Assembly: GCA_964433155.1 (NCBI GenBank) | Contig: CAYSQE010000005.1 | Coordinates: 14,742-78,741, forward strand | Length of the DNA stretch: 64,000 nt | From: 2-01-FULL-40-13 sp964433155 | GTDB lineage: Bacteria; Patescibacteriota; Microgenomatia; UBA1406; GWC2-37-13 | Direction of reading: 5' to 3' | Part shown: positions 22,883 through 30,000 of the stretch, piece after piece | How the letters are laid out: each line of letters starts with the position of its first letter | Position numbering within the stretch: position 1 is the first letter of the stretch | Translations under genes and position numbers: made by a program | The notes under the pieces: model-generated | Databases searched by the model: none | What the model was told of the DNA's origin: nothing | What the model saw: the letters and a program-made list of their open reading frames with translations, nothing else

Positions 22883-22911
22883 AAACGTCCCGACGCTTTG
22901 CCGGGACGTTT
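22883..22911 (-). terminator. Rho-independent terminator of the DUF2795 gene
   Basis: Stem AACGTCCCG / CGGGACGTT (9-10 perfect pairs) with a 9-base loop, followed on the minus strand by a run of T. The strongest terminator in the window. Confidence 0.85.
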
Positions 22912-22936
22912 GCAAATTTCAGAAATTTACAAAAAA

Positions 22937-23230
22937 TTACATTTGTCCACCCATCTGTCCACCTCCAGTCTGTCCACCTCCAGTCTGTCCGCCTCCCATT
23001 TGATCTCCTCCTGTTTGTCCTCCCCCCATATCAGCGGTCATACCAAGTGCCTTCGTCACATCTTCTGCAGAATTATATGTGCCTTCTGGGAGTGTATCCA
23101 TAAACCATTTCTTATCTTCAGCATCAAAGTCAGAAAGATTATTGCATTCAGCAACTAATTGTGCTTTTGTTGCTGGATATTTTTGATGGCTTTTAAGATG
23201 ATCCATCGCTCCTTGCATATTTTTCATCAT
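22937..23230 (-). CDS. DUF2795 protein with Gly/Gln-rich repeat tail
   Basis: A 97-residue protein. Residues about 6-66 (AMDHLKSHQKYPATKAQLVAE ... LPEGTYNSAEDVTKAL) fit the DUF2795 domain; the tail (about 68-97) is a tandem repeat of GGGQTGG/MGGGQ units. Unlike most genes here it has a leader with a strong Shine-Dalgarno (GGAGGTGAG) and its own strong terminator, which suggests high expression as a single-gene unit. Function unknown. Confidence 0.7.
   Translation of the reverse strand: MMKNMQGAMDHLKSHQKYPATKAQLVAECNNLSDFDAEDKKWFMDTLPEGTYNSAEDVTKALGMTADMGGGQTGGDQMGGGQTGGGQTGGGQMGGQM
22943..23026. repeat. 15-base tandem repeat in DUF2795 gene
   Basis: Repeats of CTGTCCACCTCCAGT and variants encode the Gly/Gln tail. 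Coding repeat, not an array of spacers. Confidence 0.7.
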
Positions 23231-23249
23231 ATTCTTCTCACCTCCTCTC

Positions 23250-23270
23250 TTAACGAACTTTTTTATTATA
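23250..23270 (-). promoter_or_regulatory. Promoter and leader motif of the DUF2795 gene
   Basis: TATAAT (23265-23270, minus) is followed at 23250-23260 by AAGTTCGTTAA, then GGAGGTGAG before the ATG. The same 11-mer precedes the cupredoxin gene (37652-37662). Confidence 0.5.
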
Positions 23271-23333
23271 TGTAATCTTTATCACTATGTAAATATCTTT
23301 TTATTATGGGAAGTATTTTTTTGAAGAAAATTT

Positions 23334-23410
23334 TGGTCGGAGCGGGCGGACTTGAACCGCCGACCTTTCGCTCCCAAAGCGAACGTTCTGGCCATCTGAA
23401 CTACGCTCCG
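23334..23410 (-). tRNA. tRNA-Pro (anticodon UGG)
   Basis: Minus strand: acceptor stem CGGAGCG pairs with CGCTCCG; anticodon arm TTCGC-TTTGGGA-GCGAA gives anticodon TGG; the T arm holds GGTTCAAGTCC. Discriminator A is followed by a genome-encoded CCA (23334-23336). Confidence 0.95.
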
Positions 23411-23477
23411 TAATTCACATATATTTTACCATTTTTTATCATAAAAATTTTCTTACAAAAATATTACAACAAATCTA

Positions 23478-23506
23478 TTGACATTCTAACATTCCTTTTA
23501 TATAGT
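23478..23506 (+). promoter_or_regulatory. Promoter of the truncated dehydrogenase gene
   Basis: TTGACA (23478-23483), 17 bases, TATAGT (23501-23506), ten bases before the ATG. A complete promoter reading into a broken gene. Confidence 0.6.
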
Positions 23507-23516
23507 AGATAAATTT

Positions 23517-23798
23517 ATGAAAATTTGCATCGTGGGTCCGGGTGTTGTTGGCCAAGCAACAGGAAAAGCCTTCGCAAAAAAAGGTCATTACGTTGTTTTT
23601 TTGGGTGGGAGTATTGACAAAATCGAACGCTTAAGAAGGGAAGGCTATCAAGCTTATAAAAAAAAACATTATTTGAACGGTAATTATGACTTTGATGCAA
23701 CATTTCTTACTGTATCAACACCCGCTCTTGCTGGAAAGGTCAGTCTAGCTGACTTCCGACCCCGATCAATCCAGCGCCAATTGGGTACACCACAATAG
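23517..23798 (+). pseudogene. Truncated UDP-glucose/GDP-mannose dehydrogenase
   Basis: Starts like a nucleotide-sugar dehydrogenase (KICIVGPGVVGQATGKAFAK, NAD-binding GxGxxG variant, then YDFDATFLTVSTPALAGKVSL), but the match ends near 23745 of an expected 1.2 kb. After that the frame reads unrelated sequence for about 17 codons (ADFRPRSIQRQLGTPQ) and stops. The abrupt loss coincides with the beginning of a second gene fragment in another frame, so this is a junction of two remnants or an assembly join. It cannot make a working enzyme. Confidence 0.7.
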
Positions 23799-24177
23799 TA
23801 TAAATACACAAGGAAACGAATGTGTAGATATCAAAGAAGCTTCTTTTGGAAGTATCATAGAGGATAATAAATGTACTGGCCAAAAAGATCCCAATTCTGG
23901 CGGAATGGACTTAAGAGGCAACTCAAACATTTTTCGCCATAATGAAATATATGGCAACGTCGGAGCAGGGGTTAGATTAGGCGGGGATAAAGAAAATGAC
24001 GGTATCTATAATGATGTATACGAAAATACTATTAGAGATAATCTAGCCGGTGGAATAAAATTCCAAAGAAAACCGCAAAGAAAAATTTGTGGCAATACAA
24101 TGTCAAACAATGAGGGAGGAAACTCTGTGGGCGAGTACCGATCAGACTTTAATCCAACCGAATCTTGTCCTCAATAA
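23749..24177 (+). pseudogene. 3' fragment of a right-handed beta-helix protein
   Basis: An open frame of 142 codons beginning right after a stop at 23746-23748, with no start codon until an internal ATG at 23905. It reads NWVHHNSINTQGNECVDIKE and later IFRHNEIYGNVGAGVRLGG, GNTMSNNEGG, the repeating asparagine-rich rungs of parallel beta-helix (NosD/pectate-lyase-like) surface proteins. Only the C-terminal part is present; the 5' end is replaced by the dehydrogenase fragment. The ATG at 23905 would give 90 residues but has no promoter. Confidence 0.65.
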
Positions 24178-24213
24178 AACTTGTATACTCATCTTAGTTG
24201 ATTTTGCAAATAG

Positions 24214-24717
24214 ATGTTAAAATCTTATAGAAAAAAAATACTCTACTTTTTTGTTTTACTTTTAGTTTTATATCTTTCACCTTATTTACAAAATTCAAAT
24301 CAATCTACTAACCCTAATAAAGTAAAAAAAGTTATTGATGGCGATACGATTGAACTGGAAACCGGACAAAAAGTTCGTTATATAGGCATCGATACGCCCG
24401 AACTCCACGACCCAAGAAAAAAGGTCGAATGTTTTGCAAAAGAAGCGATGGAGGAAAATAAAAAGTTAGTTGAAGGTAAAACAGTCAGACTCAAAAAAGA
24501 TATTTCAGAGACAGATAAGTATAAAAGGCTTCTACGATATGTATACGTACCAATAGAAGCTTCGCCTTCTGGCCAGTTTGTTAACGAATATCTGGTAAAA
24601 GAAGGATATGCTCTTGCTTCAACATTTCCACCAGATGTTAAGTATGCTAGTCATTTTCTTAAATTAGAACAAGAAGCTCGTCAGAATAAAAGAGGTTTGT
24701 GGAACAAATGCAGATGA
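24214..24717 (+). CDS. Thermonuclease-like (SNase) nuclease, membrane anchored
   Basis: A 167-residue protein with an N-terminal membrane helix (about 7-22) and a staphylococcal-nuclease fold: VIDGDTIELETGQKVRYIGIDTPE, the catalytic arginine region, KYKRLLRYVYV, FVNEYLVKEGYA and GLWNKC. It would act outside the membrane and could help take up nucleotides (inference). An insert from a palindrome (24555-24572; EASPSGQ) widens the turn before FVNEYL. Confidence 0.88.
   Translation: MLKSYRKKILYFFVLLLVLYLSPYLQNSNQSTNPNKVKKVIDGDTIELETGQKVRYIGIDTPELHDPRKKVECFAKEAMEENKKLVEGKTVRLKKDISETDKYKRLLRYVYVPIEASPSGQFVNEYLVKEGYALASTFPPDVKYASHFLKLEQEARQNKRGLWNKCR
24555..24572. repeat. Palindromic insert in nuclease gene
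   Basis: AGAAG-CTTCGC-CTTCT, encoding EASPSG where related nucleases have a short turn. Confidence 0.5.
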
Positions 24718-24718
24718 A

Positions 24719-27094
24719 CTATTTAATGTCATGGCCACCGAATTGATTGCGAAGAGCTGTTAAAATCTTGCCTGTATAACTAGGTTTTTTTTCTGATTGA
24801 ATCCTAAACTTCAAAGCTTCTTCGATAATCTTTGCTTTCAACTCTAATTCTATTGCAGTTTTAACTGTCCACTGTCCCTCACCTGTATGTTTCACACTCC
24901 CTGAGATATCTATTAAATCATCACCATGTAATTCAAATGCATTTTTTAACCATCCTACTAGTCTTGACTCAATCACACTTCCATGATTATATATGTTTGC
25001 AACCTTTGTAAGATCAAGAAGATACTTTGATTTTTTCAAAACAGCAAATCCCTCGGCAATTGCCTGCATCATACCGTACTCAATTCCATTATGAACCATT
25101 TTGACAAAATGTCCTGCTCCTACTCCTTCGAAAAACTCAACGCCTTCAGGAACTGAAATGTCTACAAAAAGAGGAAATAAATAATCAAAAGTCTTACGAT
25201 CTCCTCCTACCATTAAACATGCTCCGTATCTTGCCCCTGCCGGGCCACCTGAAATTCCAACATCAGTGTAATAAATTCCTTTTAATAGAAGTTTTTTTGA
25301 TCGAAGGATCGAATCTTTATAAAAGGAGTTGCCAAAATCAATAATAAAATCTCCTTTTTGAAGCCTTTTAATTAATCCATTTTCTGAAAATAAAATTTTA
25401 TCGATGGCTTTTCCAGCAGGTAAAGAAAGGAGAATGGCTCGAGGAGATTTTAATTTTTGAATAAATTGTTGTAAATCATAAGCTGCAACCAAACCTTCCT
25501 TTTCTAAACTCTTAGTATCCTCAGGACTTCGATTAAATCCTATGACACTCCATCCCTTTTCAAGAAGCTGTTTTGCTAAATTAGAACCCATCTTCCCCAA
25601 TCCAATAATGCCGATCTCTTTATGAATTCTATTTGATTTGTCATCCAGTCGACTTCGCTCTGGATAATCTTGAGTTTCATCGAGTTGTTTTGAAATGTCT
25701 GTATCTGGTTTATAAAAGTGCAACGGCACTCGATTTTGATCCCAAGTTTGAATTATTGGATCAATATATTTCCACATAGCTTTAATTTCGGATGTAGAGA
25801 CAAACAAAAGCTGATTGCCTTCGATACAGTCAAGAAGAAGTTTTTCGTACTCCTCAACATATTGAGATTTCTTGGATCTTTTTCTATAAGTAAAATGAAA
25901 ATCTCGTTCTTGAATTTCCATATCAAGTCCAGGCTTTTTAGAAAGAAAAGAGATCTCAATCTTCTCTTTGGGTTCAAGTTGAAAAATTACCTGATTTTTG
26001 AAATGTTTCCCCGGCGGGCAAAGACATGGAGTTTTATGCTTGAATGTAACCACAATTTCTTTTATCTGTTTCTTCATCCGTTTACCACTCTCCAATATAA
26101 TTGGTACTCCTCGCCAACGAAGGGATGTAAGATATGCTTTTATCTTAAAATAAGTCTCTGTGTTGGAATTTGGCTTTACTCCTTTAATATCTCTATATCC
26201 TTTATATTGAGCTTTAAACATTTCCTCTTGGATTTGTTTACTGTTAGGAATTTCCAACGTTTGTAAAATCTCATAACGCCTGTTTCGCACTTTTTCTACT
26301 TCAAAAGATCCTGGATCATCCATCGTAACAAGAGCAATCATTTGCAGTAAGTGGTTTTGACCAACGTCTCGAAGAGCTCCAATTCCATCATAAAATTGTC
26401 CACGGTCTTCAACCCCAATTCTCTCAAGTAACCTTATCTCGATTTTTTCTATAAGTTTATTGTTCCAACTATCCTCAAGAAGGTTGTTGGAAAATCTGAA
26501 GCTTAAAATATTTTGCAGCATATCTTTTGCAAGATAATGATCGATGCGATATATTTGTTCTTCTTTAAATAATTTTCCCAGCAACATATCTAAGGCTTCT
26601 GCAGTTTCTAGATCTTTTCCAAATGGTTTCTCCACTATCACCCTCGTCCATCCTTCTTCAGGACTACATGGTATCGTCAATCCGGATGCCTTTAAGTGTT
26701 TGAAAATAGTTTCGTTATATTGAGGAGGCGTTGCTAAATAAAATAATTTATTGGAACATGCTTTCCATTCATTGTCAATTCTTCCCAAAATTTTTGCTAG
26801 ATTTTCATAACTTTTAAGACCTTTAAAGTTACCCTGATGGTATGAGAAATGTTTCAGAAACTTATCTACTTCTTGTTTATTATCTTTAAGATCATGATGT
26901 TTGGCTAACATCTTTATAACGTTTTTTCTAAAATCTTCATCTACTATATCTCTTCTTGAAAAACCTATTATTCGAAGCATCTTAGGAAGTTTATCTTTCT
27001 GAAAGAGATGAAATAATGCAGGTACTATTTTCTTGCCAATCAGGTCTCCCGTCGCCCCAAAAATTATGAAGACAGTAGGTATATTATTTGCCAC
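24719..27094 (-). CDS. Fused glucose-6-P / 6-phosphogluconate dehydrogenase
   Basis: One 791-residue polypeptide with two enzymes of the oxidative pentose-phosphate pathway. Residues about 1-465 are Zwf: IFGATGDLIGKKI for NADP and the active site RIDHYLAKDMLQN. Residues about 495-791 are a Gnd/GndA-type dehydrogenase: IGIIGLGKMGSNLA, GISGGPAGARYGACLMVGG and KMVHNGIEYGMMQ. Lactonase, which acts between them, is absent here. The linker contains a palindromic insert (25643-25665; about residues 476-483). The start is GTG with TATACT about nine bases upstream. The reading frame is continuous, so the fusion is not a frameshift artefact. Confidence 0.9.
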   Translation of the reverse strand: MANNIPTVFIIFGATGDLIGKKIVPALFHLFQKDKLPKMLRIIGFSRRDIVDEDFRKNVIKMLAKHHDLKDNKQEVDKFLKHFSYHQGNFKGLKSYENLAKILGRIDNEWKACSNKLFYLATPPQYNETIFKHLKASGLTIPCSPEEGWTRVIVEKPFGKDLETAEALDMLLGKLFKEEQIYRIDHYLAKDMLQNILSFRFSNNLLEDSWNNKLIEKIEIRLLERIGVEDRGQFYDGIGALRDVGQNHLLQMIALVTMDDPGSFEVEKVRNRRYEILQTLEIPNSKQIQEEMFKAQYKGYRDIKGVKPNSNTETYFKIKAYLTSLRWRGVPIILESGKRMKKQIKEIVVTFKHKTPCLCPPGKHFKNQVIFQLEPKEKIEISFLSKKPGLDMEIQERDFHFTYRKRSKKSQYVEEYEKLLLDCIEGNQLLFVSTSEIKAMWKYIDPIIQTWDQNRVPLHFYKPDTDISKQLDETQDYPERSRLDDKSNRIHKEIGIIGLGKMGSNLAKQLLEKGWSVIGFNRSPEDTKSLEKEGLVAAYDLQQFIQKLKSPRAILLSLPAGKAIDKILFSENGLIKRLQKGDFIIDFGNSFYKDSILRSKKLLLKGIYYTDVGISGGPAGARYGACLMVGGDRKTFDYLFPLFVDISVPEGVEFFEGVGAGHFVKMVHNGIEYGMMQAIAEGFAVLKKSKYLLDLTKVANIYNHGSVIESRLVGWLKNAFELHGDDLIDISGSVKHTGEGQWTVKTAIELELKAKIIEEALKFRIQSEKKPSYTGKILTALRNQFGGHDIK
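25643..25665. repeat. Palindromic insert in Zwf-Gnd linker
   Basis: ATCCAG and CTGGAT flank TCGACTTCGCT. The core TCGACTTCGCTC recurs at 33917-33928. Encodes PERSRLDD exactly between the two enzyme domains. Confidence 0.7.
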
Positions 27095-27134
27095 GTCTTA
27101 GGAAGTATAGAGAGATTTTTTTAAAGATTCAATA

Positions 27135-27410
27135 TTAAGTAGAGAATTCTTTTAAATTACTCGGAAAGTATTTATTTTGCTCGGCAATTTTTATTAATTC
27201 TAATGCTTCTTTTTGCCGCAAACCATGCGTAATAGTTATTTTTCCAGGATTTTCTTTTAGATAATCTAAAGGACCATAACAAGATGCATAAGGATATTTT
27301 TTATGTTTATCCATTACAAACTGCGCGAATTCAAAAAGTTCGTCTAAAATTTTGTTATGAGTATTACCATCCATAAATTTGTTTTGCAGTTTCAAATAAA
27401 TTTTTACCAT
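27135..27410 (-). CDS. Unrecognised small protein
   Basis: A 91-residue soluble protein, not recognised. It has a helical N half (KILDELFEFAQFVMDKHKKYPYASCYGPLDYLKENPGKITI) quoted here only in part as FEFAQFVMDKHKKYPYASC, and a basic, helical C half ending in NLKEFST. It begins 17 bases after the NUDIX gene and shares its strand, so it is probably in the same transcript. Confidence 0.5.
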   Translation of the reverse strand: MVKIYLKLQNKFMDGNTHNKILDELFEFAQFVMDKHKKYPYASCYGPLDYLKENPGKITITHGLRQKEALELIKIAEQNKYFPSNLKEFST

Positions 27411-27427
27411 CTTCTTTATTCATATAT

Positions 27428-27844
27428 TTAATCATATTTATTAAAAATATTTAAAATCTCCTTCTGAATATTTCTTGGAATTTTATATTTATTGATTTCT
27501 TTTTTGGTTATCCATCTATATTCTAATAAATTTTTCTCCAGCTTTATATTTTTTGTTGAATGTACTCTACACAAAAAATGGGCTGCGTGGAAGTACTTAT
27601 CGTCAACTTTAAATACATCTTCACCTATCCATTCATAATTTTTAATAAGTAGTCCCACTTCTTCTTTCACTTCACGTTTCATCGCATCGATAATATGCTC
27701 GTTTGTTTTCACTTTCCCACCCGGTATCACCCACATACCCGGATCGATTGCCTCTTTTGCAGATTTCTTGACAAGAAGAATTCGGTTTTTAAAATCAAGA
27801 ATAAAAGCACCAAGACTATAAACAATTAGATAGTGCTCATACAT
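27428..27844 (-). CDS. NUDIX hydrolase
   Basis: A 138-residue NUDIX protein with box GGKVKTNEHIIDAMKREVKE followed by EVGL. No extra domain. The start is set at 27844 (MYEHYLIVYSLGAF) because TATACA at 27851-27856 is six bases upstream; an ATG at 27886 would lie beyond the promoter. Substrate unknown; the acidic box is complete, so pyrophosphohydrolase activity is likely. Confidence 0.82.
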   Translation of the reverse strand: MYEHYLIVYSLGAFILDFKNRILLVKKSAKEAIDPGMWVIPGGKVKTNEHIIDAMKREVKEEVGLLIKNYEWIGEDVFKVDDKYFHAAHFLCRVHSTKNIKLEKNLLEYRWITKKEINKYKIPRNIQKEILNIFNKYD

Positions 27845-27850
27845 GTATTT

Positions 27851-27858
27851 TGTATAAT
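27851..27858. promoter_or_regulatory. Overlapping divergent -10 boxes, NUDIX and PPOX genes
   Basis: Minus-strand TATACA (27851-27856) and plus-strand TATAAT (27853-27858) overlap by four bases. They stand 6 and 7 bases from the two start codons (27844 and 27866). Confidence 0.65.
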
Positions 27859-27865
27859 TATAGCA

Positions 27866-28330
27866 ATGAAATCTAAAAATAAGCATGCCTTATTAACATA
27901 TCTTAAATCTCAACATACAATGTCACTAGCTACATATTATGGAAAACCGTGGGTGTGCACAGTATTTTATGCTATTGATAAAGAGTTTAACATCTACTAT
28001 ATCGGCCCGTCAGACAGCAGACATAATAAAACTATTACAACCAATAAGCTCGTGGCTCTTTCTATCGCCGATACTCGTCAGACAACAACGGATAAAAAAG
28101 TTGGCGTACAAATCGAGGGTGAAGCAAATGAGGTAAAATCGAGAAATAAAATAAAACTAATTTTATCTCTATGGAATAAAACAAATCCTGGACTCGGCCA
28201 TGTTATAAATCTCTCCAACATAATCAAAAAAGTAATCAAATCTCACGTTTATCAAGTAAAGCCAGGATTTATTAAATTTTTTAATGAAAAACTTTATGGA
28301 CCTGAGGGAGTTGAAATATTTAAGTTTTAG
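27866..28330 (+). CDS. Pyridoxamine-phosphate-oxidase-like flavoprotein
   Basis: A 154-residue split-barrel protein of the PNPOx-like superfamily (LKSQHTMSLATYYGKPWVCT, then FNIYYIGPSDSRHNKTITTN and VGVQIEGEANEVK). Members bind FMN, haem or F420 and act as oxidoreductases; which one applies here is open. The start at 27866 is chosen from the TATAAT seven bases upstream, not the earlier in-frame ATG at 27833. Confidence 0.72.
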   Translation: MKSKNKHALLTYLKSQHTMSLATYYGKPWVCTVFYAIDKEFNIYYIGPSDSRHNKTITTNKLVALSIADTRQTTTDKKVGVQIEGEANEVKSRNKIKLILSLWNKTNPGLGHVINLSNIIKKVIKSHVYQVKPGFIKFFNEKLYGPEGVEIFKF

Positions 28331-28344
28331 TCTTTTCTGAAGCT

Positions 28345-28396
28345 TTGTGCCAAACCGTTATCCAACCTGTCAAGTTGATAATCGGGTTTTAGCAAC
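28345..28396 (+). terminator. Possible hairpin after PPOX gene
   Basis: AACCGTTATC and GATAATCGGGTT can pair imperfectly around a short loop, followed by TTTT. Weak; it may end the PPOX transcript. Confidence 0.3.
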
Positions 28397-28404
28397 AATT
28401 TAAA

Positions 28405-29952
28405 ATGAAGCAAAAAGCTATATTCTTTATTTTGATTCTTACGCTATTTGGAATCATTGATTCTGCCTATCTTACTTATGAACATTATTCTAATTTTATC
28501 CCACCCTGCCCCATCGCTGGATTTTTTGTAGATTGTGGGAAAGTTTTAAGAAGTCAGTACTCTCTTATTTTCGGAATTCCCTTAGCCCTTATTGGACTAA
28601 TTCATTATTCAATATTTTTTATCAACACACTAATAATAGTGATAACTAACAAAAAACTATTTAAATATTTTATTGTCCTTCAATCAACCACAGGAGCACT
28701 CGCTTCAGTTTATTTTATGTATCTCCAATTTTTTGTCATAAGAAGCATCTGTCTCTACTGTACTTTTTCGGCACTCATTAGTTTTACTATCTTTGCTTTA
28801 ATTATGATTTTTTTGCGGAGAGAAAAAAAACAGTTTATACTTTTTGCTTTTGCTCTTTTTTATCAAAATATTTTGAAACATATTTTTTTCTTACTCAACC
28901 CAGAACTTATCCATGAAATAATGTTAACCTCGGGAAAGATCTTTGGGAAAGCGCAGATAATTCATCCTGTCATTAAAAGGATTACTAGAGTAAATGACCC
29001 CATACTTAAACAAAAAATCGTGGGAATTACTTTTGAAAATCCCGTCGGCCTGGCTGCTGGTTTTGACTACGAGGCAAAACTTCCTTTCATTACTCCAACT
29101 GTAGGATTTGGATTTCAAACTATTGGGACAATAACTAATATGTCGTACGAGGGAAATCCAAAACCAAGACTAGGCCGTTTGCCCAAGTCAAAGTCACTGA
29201 TGGTTAATAAAGGATTTAAGAATGAAGGAGCAGATGAGATTATTAGACTATTAGACCGTAGACAGTTCGACATTCCAATTGGGATAAGCATTGGAAGAAC
29301 TAACTCGCCTAATCTTCCAACTCTAAAAAAAAGCATCAAGGATATTGTTGACTGCTTCATCAAACTTCAAACTTCCAACCTCAAACATTCTTATTATGAA
29401 TTAAACATCAGTTGTCCAAACATAATCCACGGTAGTAATATAACCTTCTATCCTGCAAAAAATTTAAGGCAACTATTAACGGAAATTGAAAAATTGCACA
29501 TCAAAAAACCGATTTTTATCAAAATGCCAATTGAAAAAACTGACAGAGAAACGCTCAATATGTTAGAAGTGATCTCCAAATATAAAATCGCAGGAGTAAT
29601 CATTGGCAACCTGCAAAAGAATCGAAAAGATCCCTCGTTGGTTAGGGAAGAAGTAAGAAAATTTAGAGTTGGAAATTTTAGTGGTAAACCGACTTTCAAT
29701 CGATCAAACGAACTAATTAAGTTAGCCTATAAAAAATTTGGTAAGAGGCTAGTTATCATCGGTTGTGGGGGAATTTTTAGTTCAGATGACGCATACACAA
29801 AAATCAAACTTGGCGCATCACTTGTGCAACTCATAACCGGAATGATCTATCAAGGCCCCCAACTCATCGCACAGATAAATTATGAATTGGTAGAGAAATT
29901 GAAAGAAGAGGGATTTAAAAATATAAAGGAGGCTGTTGGGACTGGAGTATAA
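28405..29952 (+). CDS. VKOR domain fused to dihydroorotate dehydrogenase
   Basis: A 515-residue fusion not known to me from standard examples. Residues 1-145 are a VKOR-like membrane unit: loop cysteines C35 and C44, four to five helices and the CLYC motif C116-C119. From about 150 a class 2 PyrD begins, including its membrane-associated N-terminal helix (NILKHIFFLLNPELIHE), FENPVGLAAGFDYEAKL, GNPKPRLGRLPKS and LGASLVQLITGMIYQGP. The base in NISCPN is C337; cysteine is typical of class 1, serine of class 2. Both units use quinones, so electron sharing through one pool, or a common anchor, is plausible. An AT-rich insert (29361-29388) precedes the NISCPN strand. Confidence 0.88.
   Translation: MKQKAIFFILILTLFGIIDSAYLTYEHYSNFIPPCPIAGFFVDCGKVLRSQYSLIFGIPLALIGLIHYSIFFINTLIIVITNKKLFKYFIVLQSTTGALASVYFMYLQFFVIRSICLYCTFSALISFTIFALIMIFLRREKKQFILFAFALFYQNILKHIFFLLNPELIHEIMLTSGKIFGKAQIIHPVIKRITRVNDPILKQKIVGITFENPVGLAAGFDYEAKLPFITPTVGFGFQTIGTITNMSYEGNPKPRLGRLPKSKSLMVNKGFKNEGADEIIRLLDRRQFDIPIGISIGRTNSPNLPTLKKSIKDIVDCFIKLQTSNLKHSYYELNISCPNIIHGSNITFYPAKNLRQLLTEIEKLHIKKPIFIKMPIEKTDRETLNMLEVISKYKIAGVIIGNLQKNRKDPSLVREEVRKFRVGNFSGKPTFNRSNELIKLAYKKFGKRLVIIGCGGIFSSDDAYTKIKLGASLVQLITGMIYQGPQLIAQINYELVEKLKEEGFKNIKEAVGTGV
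29361..29388. repeat. AT-rich in-frame insert in VKOR-DHODH gene
   Basis: CAAACTTCAAACTTCCAACC-type units, read as KLQTSNLKHS, in place of a short helix in DHODH. Confidence 0.5.
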
Positions 29953-29960
29953 TATGAATG

Positions 29961-29990
29961 CTTTAATCGATTAATCGTTTAATCAATTGA
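29961..29990. repeat. AT-rich intergenic repeat
   Basis: Three TTAATCGATTAATCGTTTAATC-like units shown by the shared core TTAATCG; sits just after the DHODH fusion gene. Confidence 0.35.
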
Positions 29991-30000
29991 AGTAAAGATA

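Noticed and set aside
22883..22911. Hairpin as an operator for the LacD-like aldolase
   Set aside because: Stem, loop and following T run fit a terminator of the upstream DUF2795 gene better, although it lies close to the aldolase promoter.
22943..23026. Short tandem repeats considered as a CRISPR array
   Set aside because: The units are about 15 bases without spacers and code for the Gly/Gln tail of the DUF2795 protein.
23749..23904. An intact small gene starting at ATG 23905
   Set aside because: The protein pattern continues upstream of that ATG in the same frame, so it is the tail of a larger beta-helix protein, not a free-standing gene.
28331..28404. A riboswitch or small RNA before the VKOR-DHODH gene
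   Set aside because: Only one weak imperfect hairpin is visible and no known aptamer pattern; listed as a possible terminator.
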